A DNA stretch of 64,000 nt from Frondihabitans peucedani (GTDB lineage Bacteria > Actinomycetota > Actinomycetes > Actinomycetales > Microbacteriaceae): assembly GCF_039537585.1 (NCBI RefSeq), contig NZ_BAABAU010000001.1, positions 1,426,001 to 1,490,000 on the forward strand, in the 5' to 3' direction. The position numbers and the translations under genes were made by a program. How positions within the stretch are numbered: the first letter of the stretch is position 1; each line of letters starts with the position of its first letter. Shown piece by piece: positions 43,004 to 51,300 of the stretch. Under the pieces are notes generated by a model. The model was given only the letters and a program-made list of their open reading frames with translations, ran no database searches and was not told where the DNA came from.

Positions 43004-44350
43004 CTACTTGACGGCGATCGACTGCGCCTTGAGGGCGGCGATCGTCTTGGTCTGGCCGGACTTCAGCGCATCGAGAAGGGTACCGTTCCCGCTGATCGCC
43101 GAGCCGAAGCCGTCCGACACGTCGGAGTAGGTCTGGGTCATGGTCGGGCCCCAGGTGAACGGCTTGATGTTCTCGGCCGCGGTGGCGAACTCCTTGTAGA
43201 TGGCCTGGTTGCCGTAGAACTCGACGCCCGAGGTCAGAGCCGGGAGGTCGGCGCCGGTGCTGGAGGCCGGGTACAGGTTGGCCTCCTTGTTGAGAGCGGA
43301 GAGCGCCTCGGTGGAGGTGTTCAGCCAGATCAGGAACTTCGACGCCTCGGCGGGGTGCTTGCTGCCCTTGAAGACGACGTTCGACGATCCGCCCCAGGCG
43401 GCTGCCGCGTTGTCGCCGGCATTCCACTGCGGCATCGGAGCGACGGCCCAGTCACCGGAGGTCTTGGGAGCACCGCTCGAGATGGTGTTGGCGCCCCAGA
43501 CGGCCGAGACCCAGGTCCAGTCCTGGCCGGTGTTGTAGGCGTTGTTCCACTGGTCGGTGAAGCTCGGCAGGGTGTTGACGAGCTTCTTCGAGATGAGGTC
43601 CTGCCAGTAGTCGGCGACCTTCTTCGAGGCGCCGCTGGTCATGTTGACGTCCCAGGTCCCATTGTCGGTGTTGAACCACTGGCCACCGGCCTGCGAGACG
43701 AGACCGGCGAACTGGTTCACGTCGCCCTTGGCGAAGTTGGTGATGTTGCCGCCCTTGGCCTTGATCTTCACGGCCGCGTCGGCGTACTCGGCCCACGTGG
43801 TCGGGACGGGGATGCCCGCCGCCTTGAAGAGGTCCTTGCGGTAGTAGAGGGCCATGGGGCCGGAGTCCTGCGGGACCGCGTAGACCGACTTGCCCTCGCC
43901 GAAGGTGACCTGGTTCCAGAGGCCGTCAGAGAAGTCGGACTTCGCCTTCGAGATACCGGAGCACGAGCCGATGTCGGCGAGGCCGTCCTGCACGCGGAAC
44001 GCGGGGAGCGTGTCGTACTCGACCTGCCCGATGTCGGGGGCGTTGCCGGCCTTCAGCTGGTTGAAGAAGTTCTGGTAGGTGCCGCTGTTGCCGTTGGCGA
44101 CGATCGAGACCTTCACCTGGATGTCCGGGTTCTCCTTGTTCCAGAGAGCGACGACCTTGTCCATGTTCGGGACCCAGGTGGTGAAGTTCAGGGTGACCTT
44201 GCCGGAGGAGGCCTTGCAGGCCGCCGCGCTGGTGCCCGAGCCGGAGCCCGAGCCCGAGCCGTTGGAGCTGCTGCCGGAGCTGCAGCCCGCGAGGGCGACG
44301 GTCGCCGCCACGGCGACAGCCGCGAGGCCGAGGAGCTTCGATTTCTTCAT
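43004..44350 (-). CDS. ABC transporter substrate-binding lipoprotein (galactoside operon)
   Basis: 448 aa. Lys-rich signal peptide and lipobox LAGC (Cys about 23), then a Ser/Gly linker; mature start KVTLNFTTWVPNMDKVV. Family 1 solute-binding fold for oligosaccharides. It captures galactosides for the permeases encoded at 44463-46312. AT-usage is slightly higher than in the neighbours, as usual for lysine-rich binding proteins. Confidence 0.9.
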   Translation of the reverse strand: MKKSKLLGLAAVAVAATVALAGCSSGSSSNGSGSGSGSGTSAAACKASSGKVTLNFTTWVPNMDKVVALWNKENPDIQVKVSIVANGNSGTYQNFFNQLKAGNAPDIGQVEYDTLPAFRVQDGLADIGSCSGISKAKSDFSDGLWNQVTFGEGKSVYAVPQDSGPMALYYRKDLFKAAGIPVPTTWAEYADAAVKIKAKGGNITNFAKGDVNQFAGLVSQAGGQWFNTDNGTWDVNMTSGASKKVADYWQDLISKKLVNTLPSFTDQWNNAYNTGQDWTWVSAVWGANTISSGAPKTSGDWAVAPMPQWNAGDNAAAAWGGSSNVVFKGSKHPAEASKFLIWLNTSTEALSALNKEANLYPASSTGADLPALTSGVEFYGNQAIYKEFATAAENIKPFTWGPTMTQTYSDVSDGFGSAISGNGTLLDALKSGQTKTIAALKAQSIAVK

Positions 44351-44462
44351 GTGATTTCCAATCGGGATGCTGCGACCGGGCGAACGCCCGGGCGCGAGGA
44401 GGGAACGACTCTGTTGCCTTGCTGGTGAGGGGTGGTGCGGGATGGGGGTGGGGCCGGCCGGC

Positions 44463-45389
44463 CTACTTGAGGCCCCCCGCTCCGAGTCCGCTCCGCCAGA
44501 ACCGCTGCAGGCTGAGGAACGCGACCAGGAGGGGGATGATCGACACGAACGCGCCGACCAGGACGAGGGTGCGGAGCTCGGGGTACTGGCTCACGTTCGA
44601 GTTCCACGTGTAGAGACCGAGGGTCACCGGGAACAGCGTCTGCGTGCGGAGCATCACGAGCGGCAGGAAGAAGTTGTTCCAGATCGCCACGAACTGGAAC
44701 AGGAACACCGTGACGAGGGCCGGCGACATCAGGCGGATCGCGACCGTGAAGAAGGTGCGCACCTCGCCCGACCCGTCGATCCTGGCTGCTTCGATGATCT
44801 CGTCGGGGACGCTCGAGGCCGCGTAGATCCGGCTGAGGTAGACGCCGAACGGGCTCACGATGCTCGGGAGGAACACCGCCCAGAACGAGTCGGTCAGCTG
44901 CACCTTGCTGAAGATGAGGAACAGCGGCAGGGCCAGCGCGGTGGCCGGGACCAGGACACCGCCGAGGAAGATGTTGAACAGCGCCTCGCGGCCCCAGAAG
45001 CGGTACTTCGCCAGGGCGTAGCCGCACATCGCGGACAGGATCGTGCCGAGACCGCCGGCGACGGTGGCGTACACGATGCTGTTGAGCATCCAGCGCGGGA
45101 AGATCCCGTCGTTGTAGGTGAAGAGGCGCCCGACGTTGGCGATGCCGTCTTGAAGCGACGTGGCCGTGAACCAGAGCGAGAAGCTCGAGTTGAAGTTGTC
45201 GAGCGTCTTGGTCGACGAGACGAGCAGCCAGAAGATCGGGATCAGGAAGTAGAGCGTGAAGACGCCCATGATGATCATCGCGGCGGATCGCGACATGACG
45301 CTCTCGCGGGGTCCGCGGCCGCGCTTGCGGGCCGGGGTGGTCTTGTCGTCGAACGACTGCGCCGGACGAAGGGGTGCGTCGACGGTCAC
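44463..45389 (-). CDS. ABC sugar transporter permease (MalG type)
   Basis: 308 aa, six helices after a hydrophilic N-terminal tail of about 30 residues. EAA loop: IIEAARIDGSGEVRTF (about 198-213). GTG start overlaps the stop of the other permease (GTGA at 45386-45389). Forms the import channel with the gene at 45386. Confidence 0.88.
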   Translation of the reverse strand: MTVDAPLRPAQSFDDKTTPARKRGRGPRESVMSRSAAMIIMGVFTLYFLIPIFWLLVSSTKTLDNFNSSFSLWFTATSLQDGIANVGRLFTYNDGIFPRWMLNSIVYATVAGGLGTILSAMCGYALAKYRFWGREALFNIFLGGVLVPATALALPLFLIFSKVQLTDSFWAVFLPSIVSPFGVYLSRIYAASSVPDEIIEAARIDGSGEVRTFFTVAIRLMSPALVTVFLFQFVAIWNNFFLPLVMLRTQTLFPVTLGLYTWNSNVSQYPELRTLVLVGAFVSIIPLLVAFLSLQRFWRSGLGAGGLK

Positions 45390-46312
45390 TGGTCGGCCTT
45401 CCGCTGGGTCAACCGGAGGAACCCGATCGACAGGATGAACGTGGCAACCGCGAGGACGACGCTGAACGCGGCCGCGAGGTTGAAGTTGGGGACCGACGAC
45501 GTCGAGTAGACGAGCATGTTCGGCGTGAAGGTCGACGAGATCGTCGAGGTGAACTGGCGGAAGACGAGCGGCTCGGTGAGGAGCTGCAGGGTCCCGATCA
45601 CACTGAAGACCGCGGTGAGGATGATCGCCGGCACGACGAGCGGGATCTTGATCGACACGGCGATGCGCCACTGCGATGCCCCGTCGAGGCGTGCGGCCTC
45701 GTAGATCTCGGTCGGGATCGCCAGGAGCGACGAGTAGATGATCAGCATGTTGTAGCCGACGTAGACCCAGGTGACGACGTTCGCGATCGCCCAGAGCACC
45801 GTGCCGCCGCCCAGCAGGTTGATGTTCGAGGTGACGAACTTGAACGGCGAGAGGCTCGGCGAGTAGAGGTAGCCCCACATGATCGCCGCGATGACGCCGG
45901 GCACGGCGTACGGGGCGAAGAAGGCCAGCCGGAAGAAGCGCTTGCCGCGCAGCAGCGGCGAGTCGAGCAGCAGCGCGAACAGGAGCGCCAGCGCGAGCAT
46001 CACCGGGACCTGCACGATGCCGAAGAGCAGCACGCGCAGGATCGACGACCAGAACTCGGTGTCCTGGAACACCAGGGCGTACTGGCTGAGCCCGCCGAAG
46101 ACCTGCGTGGGAGCCCCGAAGGTGCCCACGCGCTGGATCTTCAGCAGCGACTGGAACACGGCGTAGAGGATCGGCGCCAGATAGAAGGCGGCGAACAGCA
46201 CGCCGAAGGGCACGATGAAGATCGCGATCGCCTTCCGGTACCGGAAGCCCCCCTTCGGCTTCGGGGCGGCCGCTTCGCGGGTGCCCCGTCGGCGGGCGGT
46301 GGTGACGGTCAT
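45386..46312 (-). CDS. ABC sugar transporter permease (MalF type)
   Basis: 308 aa, basic N-terminal tail, six helices; EAA loop YEAARLDGASQWRIAV followed by PLVVPA (about 205-228). ATG overlaps the beta-galactosidase stop (ATGA at 46309-46312). No ATPase is encoded in this operon. Confidence 0.88.
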   Translation of the reverse strand: MTVTTARRRGTREAAAPKPKGGFRYRKAIAIFIVPFGVLFAAFYLAPILYAVFQSLLKIQRVGTFGAPTQVFGGLSQYALVFQDTEFWSSILRVLLFGIVQVPVMLALALLFALLLDSPLLRGKRFFRLAFFAPYAVPGVIAAIMWGYLYSPSLSPFKFVTSNINLLGGGTVLWAIANVVTWVYVGYNMLIIYSSLLAIPTEIYEAARLDGASQWRIAVSIKIPLVVPAIILTAVFSVIGTLQLLTEPLVFRQFTSTISSTFTPNMLVYSTSSVPNFNLAAAFSVVLAVATFILSIGFLRLTQRKADQ

Positions 46313-48339
46313 GATGCCTTCCTGTCCTGGCGGATGATGTGGGTCCCGCCCGCCTCGAGCTCGACGGCCCCGGAGACCCGCTGCTCGGAGACGAGGTCGA
46401 AGCCCTCGAAGTGGTGCACGACTGTCGCGTCGGAGTGGTTGAGGACGAAGACCCAGTCGCTCTGCTCTCCGATCCTGCGCACGATCTCGACCCCGCCCCG
46501 GGCGAGCGCAGGATCGACGGCGACTCCCGACTCGGTGACGGCCCGCTCCACCACGGAGGCGAGCGCCTCCGGCTCGAGCTGCGTGGAGACGTACCAGCCG
46601 AGGCCCTGGCCGTGGCGCTTGCTGGTCACGGCGGGGCGGCCGGCGAGGGCGCCGGAGGCGTAGTCGACGACGCTCTCGGCGCCGACGAGGTCGAGCGGCT
46701 CCGACCAGAGCGAGCCGGTGGTGCCGTCCGACAGCGCGACGGAGCCGCCCACAGGGAGCGGGGCGAACTCGTCGGCCCGGACCCCGAGCATCCTGCGGAA
46801 GGCGCCCGGGTAGCCGCCGAGGCGGACGCGGTCGGTCTCGTCGACGATGCCGCTGAAGAAGGTGACGAGCGCGGAGCCGCCGGCCTCGACGAACTCGTCG
46901 ACGACGCGGGCGTGCTCGTCGCGGACGAGGTAGAGGCTCGGCACGACGACCATCGCGTAGCCGTCGAGAGACGCGCCGGGCGCGACGACGTCGACGGTCA
47001 CGCCGAGGTCCCAGAGCGCGCCGTAGAGGCGGTGCACCTGCTCGATGTACGAGAAGTCGGAGGAGGGGTGCGCCTCGAGGTCGGCGGCCCACCAGTTCTC
47101 CCAGCTGAAGACGAGGGCGACGTCGGCGACGACGCGCGATCCGCGGACCTCGCCGAGGCGGGCGGTGAGGGCGCCGAGCCGGATCGACTCGTCCCAGACC
47201 CGCGAGTCGGTGCCGGCGTGCGGGAGGAGGGCGGAGTGGAACTTCTCGGTGCCCTTGACGGAGGCGCGCCACTGGAAGAAGCAGACACCGTCCGCGCCGC
47301 GGGCGATGTGGGCGGCGGTGTTGCGCATCATCTCGCCGGGCGTCTTGGCGATGTTCCGCGGCTGCCAGTTGACGGCGCTGGTGGAGTGCTCCATCAGGAT
47401 CCACGGCTCGCGCCTGGCGAGGCCGCGCGTCGTGTCGGCGGCGAACGACAGCTCGACCGCGGGGCGCTCGAGGCGGTTGTCGAGGTAGTGGTCGTTCGCG
47501 ATGACGGCCATGTCGTCGGCCCAGGTCCAGTAGTCCTGGTTCTGGATGTGGGCGGCGACCATGAAGTTCGTCGTCACCGGGATGGCGCTGGTCTCGCGGA
47601 CGACCGCGGCCTCGGCCCGGTACTGCTCGAGCAGCTCGTCGGAGCTGAAGCGGTGGAAGTCGATCGTCTGCGCCGGGTTGATGAACGACAGGGTCGCGCG
47701 GGGCGGCAGGATCTCGGCGAACGCGGAGTAGCGCTGGCTCCAGAACGCGGTCCCCCAGGCGTCGTTCAGCGCCTGGATGTCGCCGTACCGGGCCTCGAGC
47801 CAGCGCCGGAACGAGGCTGCGGAGACGTCGCAGTAGCAGAGGGCGTTGTGGCAGCCGAGCTCGTTGGAGACGTGCCAGAGGCGGACGGCCGGGTGGGCGC
47901 CGTACCGCGTCGCGGTCTCGCGGACCAGCTCGAGGGCGAGCTGCCGGAAGACCGGGGAGCTCGGGCAGTAGGCCTGACGGCCGCCCGGCCAGCGCCTCGT
48001 GCCGTCGGCGGCCTCGGGCAGGACCTCGGGGTGGAGGGTCGTCAGCCACGGGGGCGGCGACGAGGTGCCGGTGCCGAGGTTGACGCCGATGCCGTTCTGG
48101 TGGAGCAGGTCGATGATCGTGTCGAGGTCGCCGAACTCGAAGCGGCCGGGCTCGGGCTCGACGTGCGACCAGCCGAAGATGTTGATGGCGACGAGGTTGA
48201 CCCCGGCCTCGCGCATCAGGGCGACGTCCTCGCGCCAGACCTCGGGCGACCACTGCTCGGGGTTGTAGTCGCAGCCGAAGACGAGACCGTCGAGTCCGAG
48301 CCCCAGGGCGGTGGGCTGGGCGAGAGTCTGGGTGAGCAC
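46309..48339 (-). CDS. Beta-galactosidase, GH42
   Basis: 676 aa, the usual GH42 length with TIM barrel, trimerisation and small C-terminal beta domain. FGCDYNPEQWS (about 22-32) is the family hallmark; acid/base Glu in HVSNELG (about 157) and nucleophile Glu in WILMEHSTS (about 315). Cys residues in CHNALCYCD form the structural metal site. Hydrolyses beta-galactosides inside the cell. GTG 48339 follows GAGGA; the open frame upstream is not supported. First gene of the operon, read from a canonical promoter (TTGACA at 48504-48509 and TTAGCT at 48481-48486, complement, 17 bp apart). Confidence 0.92.
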   Translation of the reverse strand: MLTQTLAQPTALGLGLDGLVFGCDYNPEQWSPEVWREDVALMREAGVNLVAINIFGWSHVEPEPGRFEFGDLDTIIDLLHQNGIGVNLGTGTSSPPPWLTTLHPEVLPEAADGTRRWPGGRQAYCPSSPVFRQLALELVRETATRYGAHPAVRLWHVSNELGCHNALCYCDVSAASFRRWLEARYGDIQALNDAWGTAFWSQRYSAFAEILPPRATLSFINPAQTIDFHRFSSDELLEQYRAEAAVVRETSAIPVTTNFMVAAHIQNQDYWTWADDMAVIANDHYLDNRLERPAVELSFAADTTRGLARREPWILMEHSTSAVNWQPRNIAKTPGEMMRNTAAHIARGADGVCFFQWRASVKGTEKFHSALLPHAGTDSRVWDESIRLGALTARLGEVRGSRVVADVALVFSWENWWAADLEAHPSSDFSYIEQVHRLYGALWDLGVTVDVVAPGASLDGYAMVVVPSLYLVRDEHARVVDEFVEAGGSALVTFFSGIVDETDRVRLGGYPGAFRRMLGVRADEFAPLPVGGSVALSDGTTGSLWSEPLDLVGAESVVDYASGALAGRPAVTSKRHGQGLGWYVSTQLEPEALASVVERAVTESGVAVDPALARGGVEIVRRIGEQSDWVFVLNHSDATVVHHFEGFDLVSEQRVSGAVELEAGGTHIIRQDRKAS

Positions 48340-48395
48340 TGGTCCTCGGCTTCGTCGTCGGTGACCCTGCCGGACGAGGGCCGAGGCTCTTCGTC

Positions 48396-48409
48396 TGTGA
48401 AGGTTCACA
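48396..48409. promoter_or_regulatory. LacI operator box 1
   Basis: TGTGAAGGTTCACA, a near-perfect palindrome in the 5' leader of the beta-galactosidase operon. Confidence 0.55.
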
Positions 48410-48419
48410 CATGGAAATC

Positions 48420-48433
48420 TGTGATCGTTCCCA
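48420..48433. promoter_or_regulatory. LacI operator box 2
   Basis: TGTGATCGTTCCCA, same family with weaker symmetry; 24 bp from box 1. Confidence 0.45.
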
Positions 48434-48465
48434 GTTGCCGCGGACTGTCATCCGGGAGGAGTGTG

Positions 48466-48479
48466 TGGGAACGTTCACA
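48466..48479. promoter_or_regulatory. LacI operator box 3 at the transcription start of the beta-galactosidase operon
   Basis: TGGGAACGTTCACA, directly next to the minus-strand -10 (48481-48486), a position where a repressor blocks initiation. Confidence 0.65.
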
Positions 48480-48480
48480 G

Positions 48481-48509
48481 AGCTAATCCCATGTCGGCGG
48501 ATTTGTCAA
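48481..48509 (-). promoter_or_regulatory. Sigma-70-type promoter of the galactoside operon
   Basis: On the minus strand, TTGACA (48504-48509), 17-bp spacer, TTAGCT (48481-48486). The best -35/-10 pair seen in the window. Confidence 0.65.
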
Positions 48510-48531
48510 AGGCGAATTCGGGACGGCCCCG

Positions 48532-48545
48532 CGGGAGCGCTCCCA
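48532..48545. promoter_or_regulatory. LacI operator box 4 before the lacI gene
   Basis: CGGGAGCGCTCCCA; GGGAGCGCTCCC is a perfect palindrome. It overlaps the expected -35 region of the leaderless lacI promoter (-10 TAAGGT at 48554-48559), so autorepression is likely. Confidence 0.6.
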
Positions 48546-48553
48546 GGCTCGGC

Positions 48554-48559
48554 TAAGGT
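48554..48559 (+). promoter_or_regulatory. -10 element TAAGGT for leaderless lacI-type gene
   Basis: TAAGGT ends 6 bases before ATG 48566; no ribosome binding site. Confidence 0.55.
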
Positions 48560-48565
48560 GACGAC

Positions 48566-49588
48566 ATGTCCACTCCGAGAACGGCGCGACGACGGGCCAC
48601 GATCCACGACGTGGCAGCGGAGGCCGGCATCTCGAGGGGCACCGTCTCGCGGGTGCTCAACAACGAGCCGTACGTGTCCGAGACCGCCCGGCGGGCCGTC
48701 GAGGCCGCCGTGGCGAAGGTCGGCTATGTGCGGAACGCCGCGGCTCGCAACCTCGTCACGCAGAGGTCCAGGGCGATCGCGCTCATCGTGCACGAGCCGC
48801 ACTCGGTCGTGCTCGACGACCCCAACATCGGCAACATCCTGATCGGCACCAACGCCGTCCTGTCGGACGCCGACCACCAGCTCGTCACCCTCATGATCGA
48901 CTCGCAGCGCGACAGCGACCGGGTCATCGAGTACCTCCGCGGCGGATTCGTCGACGGGGCGATCATCCTGTCCGCCCGCACCGGCGACCCGATCTCCGAG
49001 GCGATCGCCGAGCTGGGCCTGCCGGCGTCGTTCGTGGGGCACCCGCCGGACGCCCCCGCGATCCCGTTCATCGGCATCGACAACCGGGCCGCCGCGGAGG
49101 CCATCGTCGAGAGGCTGGTCGCGACCGGCCGGCGCAGGATCGGGATGCTCGCCTCGGGCCTCGACCGCGACTCCGGCCAGGACCGCCTGGCCGGCTTCCA
49201 GGCGGCGCTCGGCGACCTGTTCGATCCTGCGCTCGTGGTCCGGCACCCGTTCTACAGCTACGCCGCCGGCGCCGAGGGGATGGCGGAGCTCCTGGAGCGC
49301 GACCCGCACATCGACGGGGTCTTCGCGGCCTCCGACGCCGTGGCGGCCGGGGCGATGGACGTCCTGCACCGGCAGGGGATCTCGATCCCCGAGCAGGTCG
49401 GGATCGTCGGCTTCGACGACAGCTCGTGGGCGATCCGCTGCACGCCGCTCCTGTCGACCGTGCGGCAGCCGGCCGAGACGCTCGGGCGGCGGGCCGCGCA
49501 GCAGGTGCTCGACCAGCTGCTCGACGGGGGCGAGGCGCCGGACGGCGTGATCCTGCCGACCGAGATCGTCTGGAGGGCGAGCGCGTAG
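48566..49588 (+). CDS. LacI-family transcriptional regulator
   Basis: 340 aa. N-terminal HTH with hinge (TIHDVAAEAGISRGTVSRVLN, about 12-32, and VRNAAARNL), then a periplasmic-binding-protein-like domain with FIGIDNRAAA and the C-terminal VGFDDSSWA loop. Divergent from the beta-galactosidase/importer/alpha-galactosidase operon. The four operator-like boxes in the shared 226-bp gap fit an autoregulated repressor induced by galactose or a galactoside. Confidence 0.9.
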   Translation: MSTPRTARRRATIHDVAAEAGISRGTVSRVLNNEPYVSETARRAVEAAVAKVGYVRNAAARNLVTQRSRAIALIVHEPHSVVLDDPNIGNILIGTNAVLSDADHQLVTLMIDSQRDSDRVIEYLRGGFVDGAIILSARTGDPISEAIAELGLPASFVGHPPDAPAIPFIGIDNRAAAEAIVERLVATGRRRIGMLASGLDRDSGQDRLAGFQAALGDLFDPALVVRHPFYSYAAGAEGMAELLERDPHIDGVFAASDAVAAGAMDVLHRQGISIPEQVGIVGFDDSSWAIRCTPLLSTVRQPAETLGRRAAQQVLDQLLDGGEAPDGVILPTEIVWRASA

Positions 49589-49606
49589 CCCGGCGCCTCT
49601 GCGCTA

Positions 49607-49683
49607 GTGCATGAGATTCTCGCGACCCGGCGCCGTTCATGCGGATCCGGGGCCCTCGTTGCGAAGAATTCCTGCATCAGCAC
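49607..49683. repeat. Imperfect inverted repeat between convergent genes
   Basis: GTGCATGAGATTCTCGC at the left partly pairs with GCGAAGAATTCCTGCATCAGCAC-type sequence at the right (several mismatches and bulges). It may be a weak bidirectional terminator. Confidence 0.35.
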
Positions 49684-49722
49684 CGGCGACCTCGGCTGCC
49701 GAAGGCGCGGCACGGGTGGGCG

Positions 49723-50346
49723 TCAGCGGATGGTCGTCGTCACGTCGACGAGGGTGGGCGCCGCCGGAGCGGAACCGAAGCCGAAGCGGACCGGCGGCCA
49801 GAGACGCTCGAGCGAGCCGAGGTCGCGGCCCTCGAAAGCGGCCGTCAGCCCGGTGATGTGCCGCGCCAGCGTCACGCCGTAGTACTCCCGGCGACCGCCG
49901 CCGGCTGTGCCCGCCGTGGCCGAGCCCGGCACGATGAGCCGCGCGACGGGGTTGATCAGCCCCAGCCAGCCGGGCCGCGTCGCGAAGGCCTTCGGGACGA
50001 GCCGCAGCAGCATCCCGAGCCCCGACACCGGGCCGATGTCGAGGCGAAGGCGGAGCGTGTCGTCGCCGAGGGCGGAGTCGGTGCTCCCGACGGTCACGGC
50101 GATGCCGCCGTCGACCTTCCGCCACGAGACGGGCAGCACGCGCACCTCGTCGAACGTGTAGGTGCCGGCGATGAAGTCGGCGACCTCGCGCGAGGGGGCG
50201 AGCAGGATCCGGCGCCCCTCGCCCGTCTCCACCATGACGTCGGCGAAGCTCCCGAGCGGCGACCGGGCCCACATGCCGACGACCAGGCGGGTTCCGGAGG
50301 TGGTGCCGACGCCGACGATGCGGCCCTCGAAGCGGAGATCTGTCAC
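49723..50346 (-). CDS. Conserved hypothetical protein
   Basis: 207 aa, no signal peptide or clear membrane helix. The sequence is strand-rich: RFEGRIVGVGTTSGTRLVVGMWARSPLG near the start, then FADVMVE, RRILLAPSREVADFIAGTYTFDEV and WRKVDGGIAVTVG. It resembles small beta-barrel actinobacterial proteins of unknown role. GTG 50346 chosen because the minus-strand -10 TACGGT (50353-50358) ends 6 bases before it, making the transcript leaderless; GTG 50352 is the alternative. Confidence 0.65.
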   Translation of the reverse strand: MTDLRFEGRIVGVGTTSGTRLVVGMWARSPLGSFADVMVETGEGRRILLAPSREVADFIAGTYTFDEVRVLPVSWRKVDGGIAVTVGSTDSALGDDTLRLRLDIGPVSGLGMLLRLVPKAFATRPGWLGLINPVARLIVPGSATAGTAGGGRREYYGVTLARHITGLTAAFEGRDLGSLERLWPPVRFGFGSAPAAPTLVDVTTTIR

Positions 50347-50352
50347 GGGCAC

Positions 50353-50358
50353 ACCGTA
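50353..50358 (-). promoter_or_regulatory. -10 element TACGGT for a leaderless transcript
   Basis: Minus-strand TACGGT followed by 6 bases and then GTG 50346. Confidence 0.5.
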
Positions 50359-50415
50359 CGCCGGGCGCCTGCGCGGCCCGTGCATTTGCCCGGTCGAGAA
50401 CGACCCGATGTGGGA

Positions 50416-50443
50416 CTTTCTGCTTTTGTCTTGTTCTTTCTGC
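50416..50443 (+). promoter_or_regulatory. Direct repeats, candidate DeoR/FruR operator
   Basis: CTTTCTGC at 50416-50423 and again at 50436-50443, exactly 20 bp apart (about two helical turns), in a T-rich patch upstream of the deoR-type gene. DeoR regulators often bind spaced direct repeats; binding is inferred. Confidence 0.45.
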
Positions 50444-50511
50444 GAATGCGGCCTACAGTCATCGCAAAGCACAGGCACCACCACACGAGCAGGCGACGCG
50501 GAGGTCACCGG

Positions 50512-51300
50512 ATGTACGCACTGGAGCGACACGACTCGATCGGCGAGCTGCTGCGCACCGAGGGCCGCGTGGTCGTGGCCGAGCTCGCGGAGCGGTTCGA
50601 CGTCACCACCGAGACCATCCGCCGCGACCTCGACGCCCTCGAGTCGGCCGGGCTCCTGCAGCGGGTCCACGGCGGCGCGGTCGCGGCAGGCCACTCGAGC
50701 GTCACCGAGCTCAGCCTCGACGAGCGCGAGCAGCAGCAGACCCCGAGCAAGTCGGCCATCGCCAAGGCGGCCGCCCGACTCGTTCCCTCCACCTTCGTCG
50801 GCTCGATCGCCCTCGACGCCGGCACCACGACGGCCGAGATCGCCGCCGAGCTCGCCTCCTGGACCCCGGCCCGGGAGGGCACGCTCCTCACCGTGGTGAC
50901 GAACGCCGTCCCGATCGCAGCGCTCCTCCAGCACAGCCCCCACATCGACCTGCGACTCCTCGGCGGCCGGGTCCGCGGGCTCACCAGCGCCGCTGTCGGC
51001 ACCGCGACCGTCGAGCAGATCACGGCCCTCCGCCCCGACATCGCCTTCGTCGGCACGAACGGCATCAGCGCCGGCTTCGGCCTCTCCACCCCGGACGAGC
51101 TGGAGGGTGCCGTCAAGACGGCCTACATCCGCGCCGCCCGCCGCGTGGTCGCCGTCGCCGACGCGACCAAGCACGGCGACGAGGCCCTCACCCGGTTCGC
51201 CCGACTCGACGAGCTCGACACCGTCATCACCGACGCCGCTCCCCCGGTCGACCTGCAGGTCGCCCTCGACGAGGCCGGCGTGGAGGTGATCGTCGCGTGA
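50512..51300 (+). CDS. fruR: DeoR-family regulator of fructose utilisation
   Basis: 262 aa. N-terminal HTH (ELAERFDVTTETIRRDLDALESAGLLQRVHGGA, about 24-56) is the DeoR hallmark. C-terminal sugar-phosphate sensor has DAGTTTAEIA, TNAVPIA, GGRVRG and FVGTNGI. ATG follows GGAGG by 7 bases. Overlaps fruK by GTGA and is followed by fruA, so it probably represses the operon and responds to fructose 1-phosphate. Confidence 0.88.
   Translation: MYALERHDSIGELLRTEGRVVVAELAERFDVTTETIRRDLDALESAGLLQRVHGGAVAAGHSSVTELSLDEREQQQTPSKSAIAKAAARLVPSTFVGSIALDAGTTTAEIAAELASWTPAREGTLLTVVTNAVPIAALLQHSPHIDLRLLGGRVRGLTSAAVGTATVEQITALRPDIAFVGTNGISAGFGLSTPDELEGAVKTAYIRAARRVVAVADATKHGDEALTRFARLDELDTVITDAAPPVDLQVALDEAGVEVIVA

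Noticed and set aside
49607-49683. A fourth member of the GACACGCA palindrome family
   Set aside because: It is palindromic in part but lacks the GACACGCA ends and pairs poorly; listed only as an imperfect inverted repeat.
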